From the NCBI RefSeq assembly GCF_044389085.1, contig NZ_JBIRXP010000001.1, forward strand, positions 496,001 through 560,000: a stretch of DNA of 64,000 nucleotides. Reading direction: 5' to 3'. This document shows positions 23,587 through 31,944 of the stretch, one piece after another. Numbering within the stretch: the first letter of the stretch is position 1; the number at the start of each line of letters is the position of its first letter. The translations under genes were made by a program, and so were the position numbers. Below the pieces are notes generated by a model. It did no database searches, had not been told where the DNA came from, and saw nothing but the letters and a program-made list of their open reading frames with translations. The DNA comes from Isoptericola sp044389085. GTDB taxonomy: Bacteria > Actinomycetota > Actinomycetes > Actinomycetales > Cellulomonadaceae.

Positions 23587-24048
23587 TTGACGGATCAGAC
23601 GGATCAGACGACGACCAGCCCGACCGGCGCGATCGCCCCGACCTCGCGCACGGGTCCCGCGGCCCGGGGGCCCCGCGTCCTGCTCTACAGCGACGACCGC
23701 ACGGTCCGTGCGCACGTGCGCACCGCGGTCGGGCCGCGCCTGCGCGCCCACGCCCCGCAGATCGACTGGGCGGAGGTCGCGACGCCGGCCGCGGTGATCG
23801 CGGCGGCCGACCGCGGCGGCTGGGACCTGCTGGTGCTGGACGGCGAGGCGGACAAGTCCGGAGGCATGGGGCTGTGCCGTCAGCTGAAGAACGAGGTGTA
23901 CCGGTGCCCGCCCGTCGTGGTCCTCACCGGCAGGCCTGACGACGGATGGCTAGCATCGTGGTCGCTCGCCGACGCCGTGGTGCCGAGGCCGCTCGACCCG
24001 ATCGAGCTGCAGCGCACCGTGGCCGGCTTCCTGACCGCAGCCGCCTGA
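23587..24048 (+). CDS. Receiver-like protein lacking the conserved Lys
   Basis: Protein of 153 residues with a ~30-residue Thr/Pro-rich lead and one receiver fold. The acceptor Asp85 sits in LLVLDGEADKSGG and Thr114 in VVLTGR, but the invariant Lys is Arg134 (VVPRPLDP) and the acidic pair is reduced to YSDD. There is no output domain. The TTG start has AAGGGGAG upstream. It stands 63 bases before trpD on the same strand and may share its mRNA. Phosphorylation may be altered or lost; no kinase is adjacent. Confidence 0.7.
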   Translation: MTDQTDQTTTSPTGAIAPTSRTGPAARGPRVLLYSDDRTVRAHVRTAVGPRLRAHAPQIDWAEVATPAAVIAAADRGGWDLLVLDGEADKSGGMGLCRQLKNEVYRCPPVVVLTGRPDDGWLASWSLADAVVPRPLDPIELQRTVAGFLTAAA

Positions 24049-24111
24049 CCCGCCGCGGGGCCGCCCGTGCCCCTGTCGGAGGGCGCGCGGCTCCGAACCG
24101 AAGGGACCACC

Positions 24112-25179
24112 GTGGCCTCCACCGACCCGGCCTCCGACCTCACCTGGCCCGGCATCCTCACCGAGCTGGTCGCCGGGCGCGACCTGACCGCCGCAGAGAC
24201 GGCCTGGGCCATGGACGAGGTCATGTCGGGCGAGGTGCCCCCGACGCGCCTCGCCGGCTTCCTCGTCGGCCTCCGGGCGAAGGGCGAGACGGCAGCGGAG
24301 CTCACGGGGCTCGCCGACGCGATGCTCGCGCACGCCACTCGGATCGAGGTCCCGGGGCGGACGGTCGACATCGTCGGCACGGGCGGCGACCGGCACCACA
24401 CGGTCAACGTGTCCACGATGGCGGCGGTGGTCATCGCCGGTGCCGGGCTGCGGGTGGTCAAGCACGGCAACCGCGCGGCGTCCTCGTCCTCCGGTTCGGC
24501 CGACGTGCTGGAGGCGCTCGGGATCCGTCTCGACCAGGCGCCCGAGCGGGTCGCTGCCCTCGCCGCGGAGGTCGGCATCACCTTCTGCTTCGCGGGGCTC
24601 TTCCACCCGTCGATGCGGCACGCCGGCGTGGCCCGGCGCGACCTGGGCATCGCCACCGCGTTCAACTTCCTCGGTCCGCTGACCAACCCGGCGCAGCCCG
24701 GGGCGACGGCGGTCGGCTGCGCCGACGCACGCATGGCGCCGCTCATGGCCGGGGTGTTCGCGAGCCGCGGGACGGACGCGCTGGTGTTCCGGGGCGACGA
24801 CGGGCTCGACGAGCTCGCCGCCACCGGGGGCGCGACGGTGTGGGAGGTGCGCGCCGGCGCGGTCCGCGAGCAGCGGCTCGACGCCGGGTCGGACCTCGGC
24901 CTGCAGCGGATCGAGGTCGCCGACCTGCGCGGGGGCGACGCCGCCCACAACGCGGGTGTGGCGCGGCGCGTGCTCGACGGGACCGACCGCGGGCCGGTGC
25001 GCGAGACCGTGCTGCTCAACGCCGCCGCCGGCCTCGTCGCCGACGGGAGCCTGCCCGGCACGGGACAGGGTTCGCTGGTCGAGCGGCTGGCCGCGGGGAT
25101 CGAGCTGGCCGCCCGCAGCGTCGACGAGGGTGGGGCCGCCCGCGTGCTCGACGGCTGGGTCGCGGCGACCGGCGACTGA
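24112..25179 (+). CDS. trpD: Anthranilate phosphoribosyltransferase
   Basis: Second step of tryptophan synthesis: joins anthranilate to PRPP. The 355-residue protein has a helical N-domain, then the PRPP loop DIVGTGGDRHHTVNVST, the KHGNRAASSSSGSADVLEALG anthranilate/PRPP segment, and FNFLGPLTNPA. GTG 24112 has GAAGGGA upstream and gives VASTDPASDL. Other trp genes are not in the window. Its isolated position behind a receiver-like gene is common in Actinobacteria. Confidence 0.95.
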   Translation: MASTDPASDLTWPGILTELVAGRDLTAAETAWAMDEVMSGEVPPTRLAGFLVGLRAKGETAAELTGLADAMLAHATRIEVPGRTVDIVGTGGDRHHTVNVSTMAAVVIAGAGLRVVKHGNRAASSSSGSADVLEALGIRLDQAPERVAALAAEVGITFCFAGLFHPSMRHAGVARRDLGIATAFNFLGPLTNPAQPGATAVGCADARMAPLMAGVFASRGTDALVFRGDDGLDELAATGGATVWEVRAGAVREQRLDAGSDLGLQRIEVADLRGGDAAHNAGVARRVLDGTDRGPVRETVLLNAAAGLVADGSLPGTGQGSLVERLAAGIELAARSVDEGGAARVLDGWVAATGD

Positions 25180-25186
25180 CGAGGCG

Positions 25187-25221
25187 GCGGCGACCTCCGG
25201 GAAGGCTCGTGCGGTCGCCGC
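25187..25221. terminator. Weak hairpin between trpD and the AsnC-domain gene
   Basis: GCGGCGACC pairs with GGTCGCCGC across a 17-base loop in the convergent gap. Possible terminator only. Confidence 0.35.
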
Positions 25222-25227
25222 GCGCCC

Positions 25228-25509
25228 TCAGTCGTCCAGGCCGAGGGCGAAGGCCTGCTCGAGGTCGACGTTCGAGTAGGTGCGGAACGCGATGAGAGTC
25301 TCCGTGCGCACCACGCCGGGGACCTTGCTGATCCCGTCGGCGATGACGTCGGCGAGCTCCTCGTGCTCCCGGACGCGCACCATGGCGACCAGGTCGGCCT
25401 TGCCGGTGACGGAGTAGACCTCGCTGACTCCCTTGAGGTCGGTGACCTTGGTGGCGACCTCGGGGATCTGGTCGGCCTCGGTGTCGATGAGCACGATCGC
25501 GGTCAGCAT
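25228..25509 (-). CDS. Stand-alone Lrp/AsnC ligand-binding domain protein
   Basis: Protein of 93 residues that is just the RAM (AsnC_trans_reg) domain of Lrp regulators: MLTAIVLIDTEADQIPEVA, VSEVYSVTGKADLVAMVRV, VVRTETLIAFRTYSN. The DNA-binding helix-turn-helix is absent, so it may bind an amino acid and modulate another protein. The ATG overlaps the upstream nuclease gene by 7 bases and is 6 bases after a TACGAT hexamer located inside that gene, so it can be made independently. The family often sits near the qcr/trpD region in Actinobacteria. Confidence 0.85.
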   Translation of the reverse strand: MLTAIVLIDTEADQIPEVATKVTDLKGVSEVYSVTGKADLVAMVRVREHEELADVIADGISKVPGVVRTETLIAFRTYSNVDLEQAFALGLDD

Positions 25510-27311
25510 GCCGTCATCGTAGCCACCGGCGGCGGGTCCGCGAGGCGCCCGACGGGCTCGTCGCCCTCGCCCGGTACGGTCCACAGACCCGCGACGGTCG
25601 TCGAGACCGCGCCGAGGTCGGCGTGCGCGGCGGCGGAGCGCACCGGGCACGTCCAGGGGTCGCTCACGTGCACCAGCCGGACTCCCGGCTCGTCCAGCCA
25701 GGCGAGCACGAGGGCGGCCTCCTCCGGGTGGCACGCGGGCGCCGGCGGCACGGGAGGGGCGACGTGCTCCGCCGTCGCGCGCAGGGCGTCCACGACCGGC
25801 AGCGGGTCCTCGTCCGGACCGGTCACGGCGGTCGCCGCGAGGCGTGCGTGCTTGATCACGACGAGCTCCCAGCCGCCCGCGGGGGTGGGCCGCGCCGCCA
25901 CGAGCTCGGCGCACCGGGCGAGGGGACCGAGCCGCTGCGCTCGCGCCGCGCCCTGGACGAACGCCCGCAGCCGACGGGTCACCGCCCCCGCCTCCTCGAA
26001 CCGTTCCTGGGCCGCGAGCCTGCCCACCCGCGCGGCGAGGGCGTCGACGACCAGGGACGGGTCGTCGGTGAGCGCGGTACGGGCGGCGTCCGCGACGACG
26101 TCGTACCCCTCGTCGGCCGTCCCGGTGGCGGTGCACGGCGCCGAGCAGCGTCCCATGCCGGCGAGGGCGCACGGGCTGCCCGCGGTGCTCGCGACGCGCG
26201 GCAGCCGTGCCGTGCACTGCCGCAGCGGCAGGGCGTCGTGCACCGCCTCGACGGCGGCCAGCGCGGACTGCCGCGAGGTGAACGGGCCGATGTGCGGGCT
26301 CCCGGCCCGCACGTCGCGCACCACCGACAGCCGGGGGTAGGCCTCGTCCGTGAGACGCACCCACGACTGGCGCTCCGGGTGCTTGGAGCGCCGGTTGTAC
26401 CGCGGGGCGTGCTCGGCGATGAGGCGCAGCTCGCGCACCTGCGCCTCGAGCGGCGTCGCGCAGACCACGGGGGTGACGGCGTGCGCGATGCGCACCATCT
26501 CGGTGATGCGCCCGCGCTTCTCCGCGGCCGTGAAGTAGGACCGCACCCGCTTGCGGAGGTTCGTGGACGTACCGACGTACAGCACCTCGTCCCCAGGCCC
26601 CCGGAACAGGTACACGCCCGGGGCCTCGGGCAGGCCGTCGGCGAGCGTCCGTTTGCGCCGGACGTCCGGCGGCACGGGGTCGGCGGCGCCCGCGAGGTCC
26701 TCGAGGTGGGTGATCCCCAGGGGCGCCAGCCGCTCCAGGAGCGCGTGCAGCACGTCGACGGTCGCCCGGGCGTCGGCCAGCGCGCGGTGCTCGGGCGCGA
26801 CCCGCGCCCGGAAGAGCGCGGCCAGGGTGGACAGCTTGTGGTTCGGGGCCTCGTCGCGGGTGACCACGCGGCGGGCGAGGGGCACGGTGTCCACGACCCG
26901 GAACCCCGGCCAGTCGTAGCCGAGCCGGTCGCAGGCGGCCCGCAGGAAGCCGACGTCGAACGGCGCGTTGTGCGCCACCAGCACGGCGTCGCGCGCGAAC
27001 TCCAGGAAGCTCGGCAGGACGAGCTCGACCGGGGGAGCGGTCGCGACCATGGACGTCGTGATGCCCGTGAGCCGCGCGACGAACGCCGGCACCGGGTGGC
27101 CGGGGTTGACGAGCGACTGCAGCTCGCCGAGCACCTCGCCGCCGCGGACCTTGACCGCACCGATCTCCGTGATGCCGCCGTCGGACGCGCGCCCGCCGGT
27201 GGTCTCGAGGTCGACGACGACGAACGTGACGTCCCGCAGGGGGGTGCCGAGGTCCTCGAACGAGGGCTGGAGCACGGTGCTGTGCGTCGCGGACGGGGTG
27301 CTGCTCGGCAT
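25503..27311 (-). CDS. DEDDh exonuclease fused to GIY-YIG endonuclease
   Basis: Two-nuclease protein of 602 residues for DNA repair. Residues ~28-195 are a DnaQ-type 3'-5' exonuclease with Asp34/Glu36 (VVVDLETTGG), Asp119 (AHNAPFDVGFLR), His175 and Asp180 (HRALADARATVDVL). Residues ~225-300 are a UvrC/Cho-type GIY-YIG nuclease with GVYLF at 232 and YVGTSTNLRKRVRSYF at 245-260. The C-terminal ~280 residues include a Cys cluster (CALAGMGRCSAPC) as in UvrC. This is the Rv2191-like architecture. The start follows TACGGT by 6 bases. Nothing nearby points to a specific partner. Confidence 0.9.
   Translation of the reverse strand: MPSSTPSATHSTVLQPSFEDLGTPLRDVTFVVVDLETTGGRASDGGITEIGAVKVRGGEVLGELQSLVNPGHPVPAFVARLTGITTSMVATAPPVELVLPSFLEFARDAVLVAHNAPFDVGFLRAACDRLGYDWPGFRVVDTVPLARRVVTRDEAPNHKLSTLAALFRARVAPEHRALADARATVDVLHALLERLAPLGITHLEDLAGAADPVPPDVRRKRTLADGLPEAPGVYLFRGPGDEVLYVGTSTNLRKRVRSYFTAAEKRGRITEMVRIAHAVTPVVCATPLEAQVRELRLIAEHAPRYNRRSKHPERQSWVRLTDEAYPRLSVVRDVRAGSPHIGPFTSRQSALAAVEAVHDALPLRQCTARLPRVASTAGSPCALAGMGRCSAPCTATGTADEGYDVVADAARTALTDDPSLVVDALAARVGRLAAQERFEEAGAVTRRLRAFVQGAARAQRLGPLARCAELVAARPTPAGGWELVVIKHARLAATAVTGPDEDPLPVVDALRATAEHVAPPVPPAPACHPEEAALVLAWLDEPGVRLVHVSDPWTCPVRSAAAHADLGAVSTTVAGLWTVPGEGDEPVGRLADPPPVATMTAC
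25516..25521 (-). promoter_or_regulatory. Internal leaderless -10 for the AsnC-domain gene
   Basis: TACGAT on the minus strand inside the end of the nuclease gene, 6 bases before ATG 25509. Confidence 0.5.
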
Positions 27312-27317
27312 GCCGGG

Positions 27318-27323
27318 ACCGTA
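27318..27323 (-). promoter_or_regulatory. Leaderless -10 for DEDDh/GIY-YIG nuclease
   Basis: TACGGT on the minus strand, 6 bases before ATG 27311. Confidence 0.55.
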
Positions 27324-27370
27324 GCGGCGGCCTCCGACAGCCGCCGGCTCCGCGTCGTCCGGACAGGGGT

Positions 27371-27404
27371 CGAGCCCGCCGCGGACGTGTCCGCGGCGGG
27401 CTCG
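27371..27404 (-). terminator. Terminator of the acyl-CoA synthetase gene
   Basis: Perfect 16-bp stem with a 2-base GT centre (effectively a 4-base loop), 41 bases past the stop. There is no T tract. Confidence 0.72.
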
Positions 27405-27444
27405 AGGGACCCGCGGGCGAGGCCGGGGCGGCGTGGCGTCCGGG

Positions 27445-29256
27445 TCAGCTCGCGGACTTCTGCCGGGTGTCGACGTACAGCTCGTCGATCTCGGCGGCGA
27501 AGTCCTTGACGAAGACGTGCCGGCGCACGCTCTGCTTGGGTGTGAGGTAGCCGTTCTCGACCGTGAGGTCGCCGGGCAGCACGGCGAACTTGCGGATGGA
27601 CTCCGCCTTCGAGACCGCCTGGTTGGCCCGGGTCACGGCGGCGTCGAGCGCGGCCAGCACCTCGGGGTCCGTCGCGGCCTGCGCGGGCGTCATCTCCGGC
27701 TTGCCGTGCATCTTCAGCCAGCCCGGCAGGCCCTCGGCGTCGAGGGTGACCAGCGCGCCGATGAACGGGCGGTTGTCGCCCACGACGACGCACTGGCTCA
27801 CGAGGGCGTGCGCCCGGATCCGGTCCTCGAGGAGCGCCGGGGCGACGTTCTTGCCGCCGGCCGTCACGATGATCTCCTTCTTGCGGCCGGTGATCGTGAG
27901 GAACCCGTCGTCGTCGAGGGTGCCGAGGTCGCCGCTGCGGAACCACCCGTCGTCGAACGCCTCGGCGGTCGCCTCCGGGTTGTTGTGGTACCCGCGGAAC
28001 ACCTGGATGCCGCGCAGGAGCACCTCGCCGTCCGGGGCGATCTTGACGCCGCAGCCGGGCAGCTGGGGGCCGACCGAGCCGATCTTGATGGCGTCCGGGC
28101 GGTTGACGCTCGTGGGCGCCGTGGTCTCGGTGAGGCCGTAGCCCTCGAGGATCGTGACGCCGAGGCCGCGGAAGAAGTGGCCGAGCCGCTCGCCCAGGGG
28201 GCCGCCCCCGGACACGGCGTACTGCGCCTGCCCCCCCAGGACGGCGCGGAGCTTCGAGAACACGAGCGTGTCGGCGACCTTGTGCTGGAGGCGGAGCCAC
28301 AGCGACGGGCCCGACGGCGTGTCGAGCGCTCGGGAGTAGGCGATCCCGGTGGCGGCCGCCCAGTGGAAGATCTTCAGCTTGCCGCCGGCGGCCGCGTTCT
28401 GCTCCGCCGCGTTGTAGACCTTCTCGAAGACGCGGGGCACCGCGAGGATGTAGGTGGGCCGGAAGGCGCCGAGGCCGGTGGTGACCGTCTTGAGGTCGGC
28501 CCAGTGCCCGAGCACCGTGCCGCTCGCGATCGCGAGGATCTCGATGTAGCGGGCGAACACGTGCGCGAGGGGGAGGAAGAGCAGCGTGCGCCCCCCGTCC
28601 TTGAAGACCTCCGGGACCGCGGCGACGGCGTTCACGCCGAGGAGCGCGAGATTGCCGTGCGTGATCTCGGCGCCCTTGGGGGTGCCGGTCGTGCCGGAGG
28701 TGTAGATGATCGTCGCGACGTCGGCGAGGTCCGCCACGGCGCGGCGCCGTGCGATCTCCTCGTCGGTGACGTCGGCGCCCGCGGCGGTCAGCTTGGCGAT
28801 TGCGCCGTCCTCGATCTCGAGCACCTCGCGCAGCGCCGGCGCGCGGTCGGAGACCTCCGCCACCGTCGCGGCGAGGCCGGAGTCCTCGACGACGAGCAGG
28901 GTGATGCCGGAGTCCGTGAGGATCCACTCCACCTGCTCGGCGGAGGACGTCTCGTAGATCGGCACGGGCACCGCGCCGGCCGCCCAGGCGGCGAAGTCGA
29001 GCAGGGTCCACTCGTACCGGGTGTGGGACATGATCCCGACGGGGTCGCCGGGCTGCACGCCCTTGGCGACCAGCCCCTTGGCGACGGCCACCACCTCGGC
29101 GTCGAACTGCGCGGCCGAGACCGGCTGCCAGCCGTCGCCGGACGGCCGCTCGGCGAGCGTGGCGCGCGGGTCGCTCGCCACGCGGGTGGCGAGAAGGTCG
29201 TTGAGGTTCGACGTGGCAGGCAGCTCGACCGCCTGCGGAATGGTGATCTCGTCCAT
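27445..29256 (-). CDS. Long-chain fatty-acid-CoA ligase (AMP-forming)
   Basis: Activates fatty acids to acyl-CoA through an acyl-adenylate. The 603-residue protein is of the FadD15/FAA1 type: P-loop TIIYTSGTTGTPKGAEITH, adenine motif EGYGLTETTAP, hinge GDLGTLDDDGFLTITGRKKEI with its A8 region, and C-terminal Lys in NGYLTPKQSVRR. The ATG at 29256 has GGAG 5 bases upstream. In-frame ATGs at 29274 and 29280 are possible but have no such site. It is probably membrane-associated. It forms a single-gene unit. Confidence 0.92.
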   Translation of the reverse strand: MDEITIPQAVELPATSNLNDLLATRVASDPRATLAERPSGDGWQPVSAAQFDAEVVAVAKGLVAKGVQPGDPVGIMSHTRYEWTLLDFAAWAAGAVPVPIYETSSAEQVEWILTDSGITLLVVEDSGLAATVAEVSDRAPALREVLEIEDGAIAKLTAAGADVTDEEIARRRAVADLADVATIIYTSGTTGTPKGAEITHGNLALLGVNAVAAVPEVFKDGGRTLLFLPLAHVFARYIEILAIASGTVLGHWADLKTVTTGLGAFRPTYILAVPRVFEKVYNAAEQNAAAGGKLKIFHWAAATGIAYSRALDTPSGPSLWLRLQHKVADTLVFSKLRAVLGGQAQYAVSGGGPLGERLGHFFRGLGVTILEGYGLTETTAPTSVNRPDAIKIGSVGPQLPGCGVKIAPDGEVLLRGIQVFRGYHNNPEATAEAFDDGWFRSGDLGTLDDDGFLTITGRKKEIIVTAGGKNVAPALLEDRIRAHALVSQCVVVGDNRPFIGALVTLDAEGLPGWLKMHGKPEMTPAQAATDPEVLAALDAAVTRANQAVSKAESIRKFAVLPGDLTVENGYLTPKQSVRRHVFVKDFAAEIDELYVDTRQKSAS

Positions 29257-29429
29257 GCTGACTCCATCGTCCATGCTCATGCATTGGCCAGGGGGGCGTT
29301 CCCCGGCCGCCACGATACCGGGTCTCATGAGTGGTCCAGGACACGGTTCGGTGACGGTCCGTGACCGATGATGGTGGATCGGTGGCGGCTCGGTGGTGGA
29401 CGAGCGTCGCACCCTCGGGTCGCGGTGGC

Positions 29430-29435
29430 TAGTCT
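29430..29435 (+). promoter_or_regulatory. -10 element for glucokinase
   Basis: TAGTCT about 96 bases upstream of the chosen glucokinase start. It implies a leader of about 90 bases. Confidence 0.4.
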
Positions 29436-29531
29436 GGTCCCTGCGCGCACCGCGCGCCCCCGCGCCGCGACGGCGACCGGGTGATGCGCCGTGCGGACGC
29501 GGCGTACCGACACATGAACGCGAGGTCCTGC

Positions 29532-30476
29532 ATGCACGCCATCGGAGTCGACATCGGCGGCACGAAGATTGCCGTGGGTGTGGTGGACGAGGCGGGCAAG
29601 ATCCTCGCGAAGGTGCGCCGCGAGACGGTCGCGGACGACGTCGCGTCGATCGACCGTGCGATCGCCGACGCGTGCACCGAGCTGGCCAAGGAGCACGAGA
29701 TCGGCGCGATCGGCCTCGCGGCCGCCGGCTTCGTCAGCCCGGACCGCCGGTCGGTGCTCTTCGCCCCGAACATCGCCTGGCGCGAGTACCCGCTGGCCGA
29801 GCGCATCGAGGGCCTGCTGGACGTCGACGTGCCCGTGGTCGTGGAGAACGACGCGAACGCCGCGGGCTGGGCGGAGTTCCGCTTCGGCGCCGCGCGCGAG
29901 GCGACCGACATGCTCATGCTGACGGTCGGCACCGGCCTCGGCGGCGCGATCGTGGTGGACCGCGAGCTCGTGCGCGGCAAGTGGGGCGTCGCGGCCGAGG
30001 TGGGGCACATGCGTGTCGTGCCCGGCGGGCACTACTGCGGCTGCGGTCACGAAGGGTGCTGGGAGCAGTACGCGTCCGGCACGGCCCTGGTGCGCGACGC
30101 GAAGCAGGCCGTGGTCGCGCAGCCGGCCCGGTCGGCCCGGCTGGTCGAGCTCGCCGGCGGGGACGTGTCCGCGCTCGAGGGTCCGCACGTCACCCAGGCG
30201 GCGCAGGAGGGCGACGAGCTCTCGATCGAGCTGCTGGCGACGCTGGGCCGGTGGATCGGCGAGGGCTCGGCCTCCGTCGCGGCGCTCCTCGACCCCGAGC
30301 TCATCGTCATCGGAGGCGGCGTCGGTGCCGCCGGCGACCTGCTGCTGCTGCCCGTGCGCAAGGCCTACGAGGCGCAGCTCTCCGCCCTCGGGCACCGCCC
30401 GGTGGCGCAGATCGAGCTTGCCGAGCACGGCAACGAGGCGGGCATCATCGGCGCCGCCGACCTCGCCCGGCGCTGA
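29532..30476 (+). CDS. glk: ROK-family glucokinase
   Basis: Phosphorylates glucose to glucose-6-phosphate. The 314-residue protein shows the ATP phosphate loop GVDIGGTKIAVGVVD at the N-terminus, catalytic Asp in VVENDANAAGWAE, TVGTGLGGAIVVD, the substrate His/Glu in AAEVGHMRVVPGG, and the ROK zinc motif CGCGHEGCWEQYASG. Length and sequence fit SCO2126-type glucokinase better than the shorter polyphosphate glucokinase. ATG 29532 has GAGG upstream; ATGs at 29481, 29484 and 29514 would add a poorly conserved lead. It probably also acts in carbon catabolite control, as in streptomycetes. Confidence 0.92.
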   Translation: MHAIGVDIGGTKIAVGVVDEAGKILAKVRRETVADDVASIDRAIADACTELAKEHEIGAIGLAAAGFVSPDRRSVLFAPNIAWREYPLAERIEGLLDVDVPVVVENDANAAGWAEFRFGAAREATDMLMLTVGTGLGGAIVVDRELVRGKWGVAAEVGHMRVVPGGHYCGCGHEGCWEQYASGTALVRDAKQAVVAQPARSARLVELAGGDVSALEGPHVTQAAQEGDELSIELLATLGRWIGEGSASVAALLDPELIVIGGGVGAAGDLLLLPVRKAYEAQLSALGHRPVAQIELAEHGNEAGIIGAADLARR

Positions 30477-30513
30477 ACCGCGCCGTCGGGCCGCACCGCC
30501 TCGGGCCGCACGA

Positions 30514-30544
30514 CCTGATCGCGCGGCCGGGCCGCGCGATCGGG
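30514..30544. terminator. Bidirectional hairpin after glucokinase
   Basis: CCTGATCGCGCGGC pairs with GCCGCGCGATCGGG (one wobble) around a CGG loop. It abuts the stop of the convergent gene. Confidence 0.65.
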
Positions 30545-31081
30545 TCAGACGACGGCGCCCGTGCTGTGGTCGTCCGGGTCGCGGCGGTGCGGCATCCGCC
30601 AGATCAGGATGCCGAGTGCGACGAGGAACAGCACGCCGGCCACCGGGCCGGACCAGCCCGGGATGCGCAGGGCCGGGACGGCCGCGCGCAGGACGACGCC
30701 GAGCACGACGAGCACCGGCACCCCGACGACCGCTGCCCACGCGAGCGTGAGGAGCGGGTCGCGCGACAGGACGGGCTCCGGCTCGGGCGGCGTGAAATGA
30801 GACTCCGTCTCTTCCAGGTCCTCGATCTCCGGCGTGACGGGCCAGTCCCGGGGACCGGGGCTCACCACCCGCCCGGGCGGGACCGCCGGGCCCTCGTGCC
30901 GCGGTTGCGACCCGGCGTCCCCGGGGCCGCCAGCCGTCGGCTCGTCCGCACGATCGGCGTCGGCGTGCTCGTCGAGCGGCCCCAGCTGGGCGACGATGTC
31001 GGCCCAGCGCGCCTCGACGGCGTCGTCGGGCAGGTCGTCGTCCGGCAGGTCCGGTTCGGCGTCCGGGTTCGGTGCGGGCAT
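30545..31081 (-). CDS. Two-helix membrane protein of unknown function
   Basis: Hypothetical actinobacterial protein of 178 residues. The first ~105 are acidic and Pro-rich (DLPDDDLPDDAVEARWADI), followed by two transmembrane helices (LLTLAWAAVVGVPVLVVLGVVL and PVAGVLFLVALGILIWRM) and a short basic tail. I recognise no domain. Similar proteins sit between glk and plsC in related Actinobacteria. Its leaderless promoter overlaps that of plsC on the other strand, so the two genes diverge from about 20 bases of shared control sequence. Confidence 0.75.
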   Translation of the reverse strand: MPAPNPDAEPDLPDDDLPDDAVEARWADIVAQLGPLDEHADADRADEPTAGGPGDAGSQPRHEGPAVPPGRVVSPGPRDWPVTPEIEDLEETESHFTPPEPEPVLSRDPLLTLAWAAVVGVPVLVVLGVVLRAAVPALRIPGWSGPVAGVLFLVALGILIWRMPHRRDPDDHSTGAVV

Positions 31082-31087
31082 GGGTTC

Positions 31088-31093
31088 ACTCTA
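31088..31093 (-). promoter_or_regulatory. Leaderless -10 for the two-helix protein
   Basis: TAGAGT on the minus strand, 6 bases before ATG 31081. It overlaps the forward TATTGT at 31092 by two bases. Confidence 0.55.
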
Positions 31094-31097
31094 TTGT
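31092..31097 (+). promoter_or_regulatory. -10 element for plsC
   Basis: TATTGT about 104 bases upstream of the plsC start; divergent with the TAGAGT on the other strand. Confidence 0.4.
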
Positions 31098-31200
31098 CGT
31101 GGGCGATGCAACGCGTCGACGGTCCCGCCCGTCGGCGCCACGGCCCGTCACCGGCGGTCCGCTGGGTGGGGCGCCGTGCACGACTGGGCGAGGAGGACAG

Positions 31201-31920
31201 TTGTTCTACTGGGTGATGAAGAACGTGCTGGTGGGGCCGTGGCTCCGGCTGGCGTTCCGTCCCTGGACGAAGGGCGTCGAGAACGTCCCGACCTCCGGTC
31301 CGGCGATCCTCGCGAGCAACCACCTCGCCGTCATCGACTCGTTCGTCCTGCCGCTCGTGCTCGACCGCCAGGTCCAGTTCCTGGGCAAGTCGGACTACTT
31401 CACGGGCGGCGGCGTGCGCGGGCGGCTCGTGGCCGGCTTCATGCGCGGCGTGGGGACCATCCCGGTGGACCGCTCGGGCGGGAAGGCCAGCGAGGCCGCC
31501 CTGAACACCGGGCTGCGCGTGCTCGACGACGGGGACCTGTTCGGCATCTACCCCGAGGGCACGCGCAGCCCGGACGGGCGGCTCTACCGCGGCAAGACCG
31601 GCGTCGCCCGCCTGGCCCTCGAGTCGGGGGCGCCCGTGATCCCGGTCGCGATGGTGGGCACCGACGTGGCGCAGCCGCTGGGCCGGTCGGTCCCCAAGCC
31701 GATGCCGATCGGCATGGTCTTCGGCGAGCCGCTCGACTTCAGCCGCTACCGCGGGATGGAGGGCGACCGGTTCGTGCTGCGCTCCGTCACGGACGAGATC
31801 ATGTACGCCATCCTGCGGCTCTCCGAGCAGGAGTACGTCGACGTCTACGCCGCCACGATGAAGGCGCGGCTCGCGGCCGCTGCCCAGCAGCCGCCGGAGG
31901 AGCCCGCCGCCGGGTCCTGA
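31201..31920 (+). CDS. 1-acyl-sn-glycerol-3-phosphate acyltransferase (PlsC-like)
   Basis: Membrane-associated acyltransferase of phospholipid synthesis, 239 residues. Motif I is NHLAVID (HX4D catalytic pair), motif II GVGTIPVDRSGGK, motif III FGIYPEGTRSPDG, and motif IV VIPVAMVGT. The TTG at 31201 follows AGGAGG by 4 bases and gives a family-like FYWVMKNVLVGPWLRLAFRP start; GTG 31213 and ATG 31216 would be too far from the site. It transfers a fatty acyl group to lysophosphatidate if it follows its family. Confidence 0.88.
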   Translation: MFYWVMKNVLVGPWLRLAFRPWTKGVENVPTSGPAILASNHLAVIDSFVLPLVLDRQVQFLGKSDYFTGGGVRGRLVAGFMRGVGTIPVDRSGGKASEAALNTGLRVLDDGDLFGIYPEGTRSPDGRLYRGKTGVARLALESGAPVIPVAMVGTDVAQPLGRSVPKPMPIGMVFGEPLDFSRYRGMEGDRFVLRSVTDEIMYAILRLSEQEYVDVYAATMKARLAAAAQQPPEEPAAGS

Positions 31921-31944
31921 CCCGCAGGGCCCCGGGGCCGCCGC

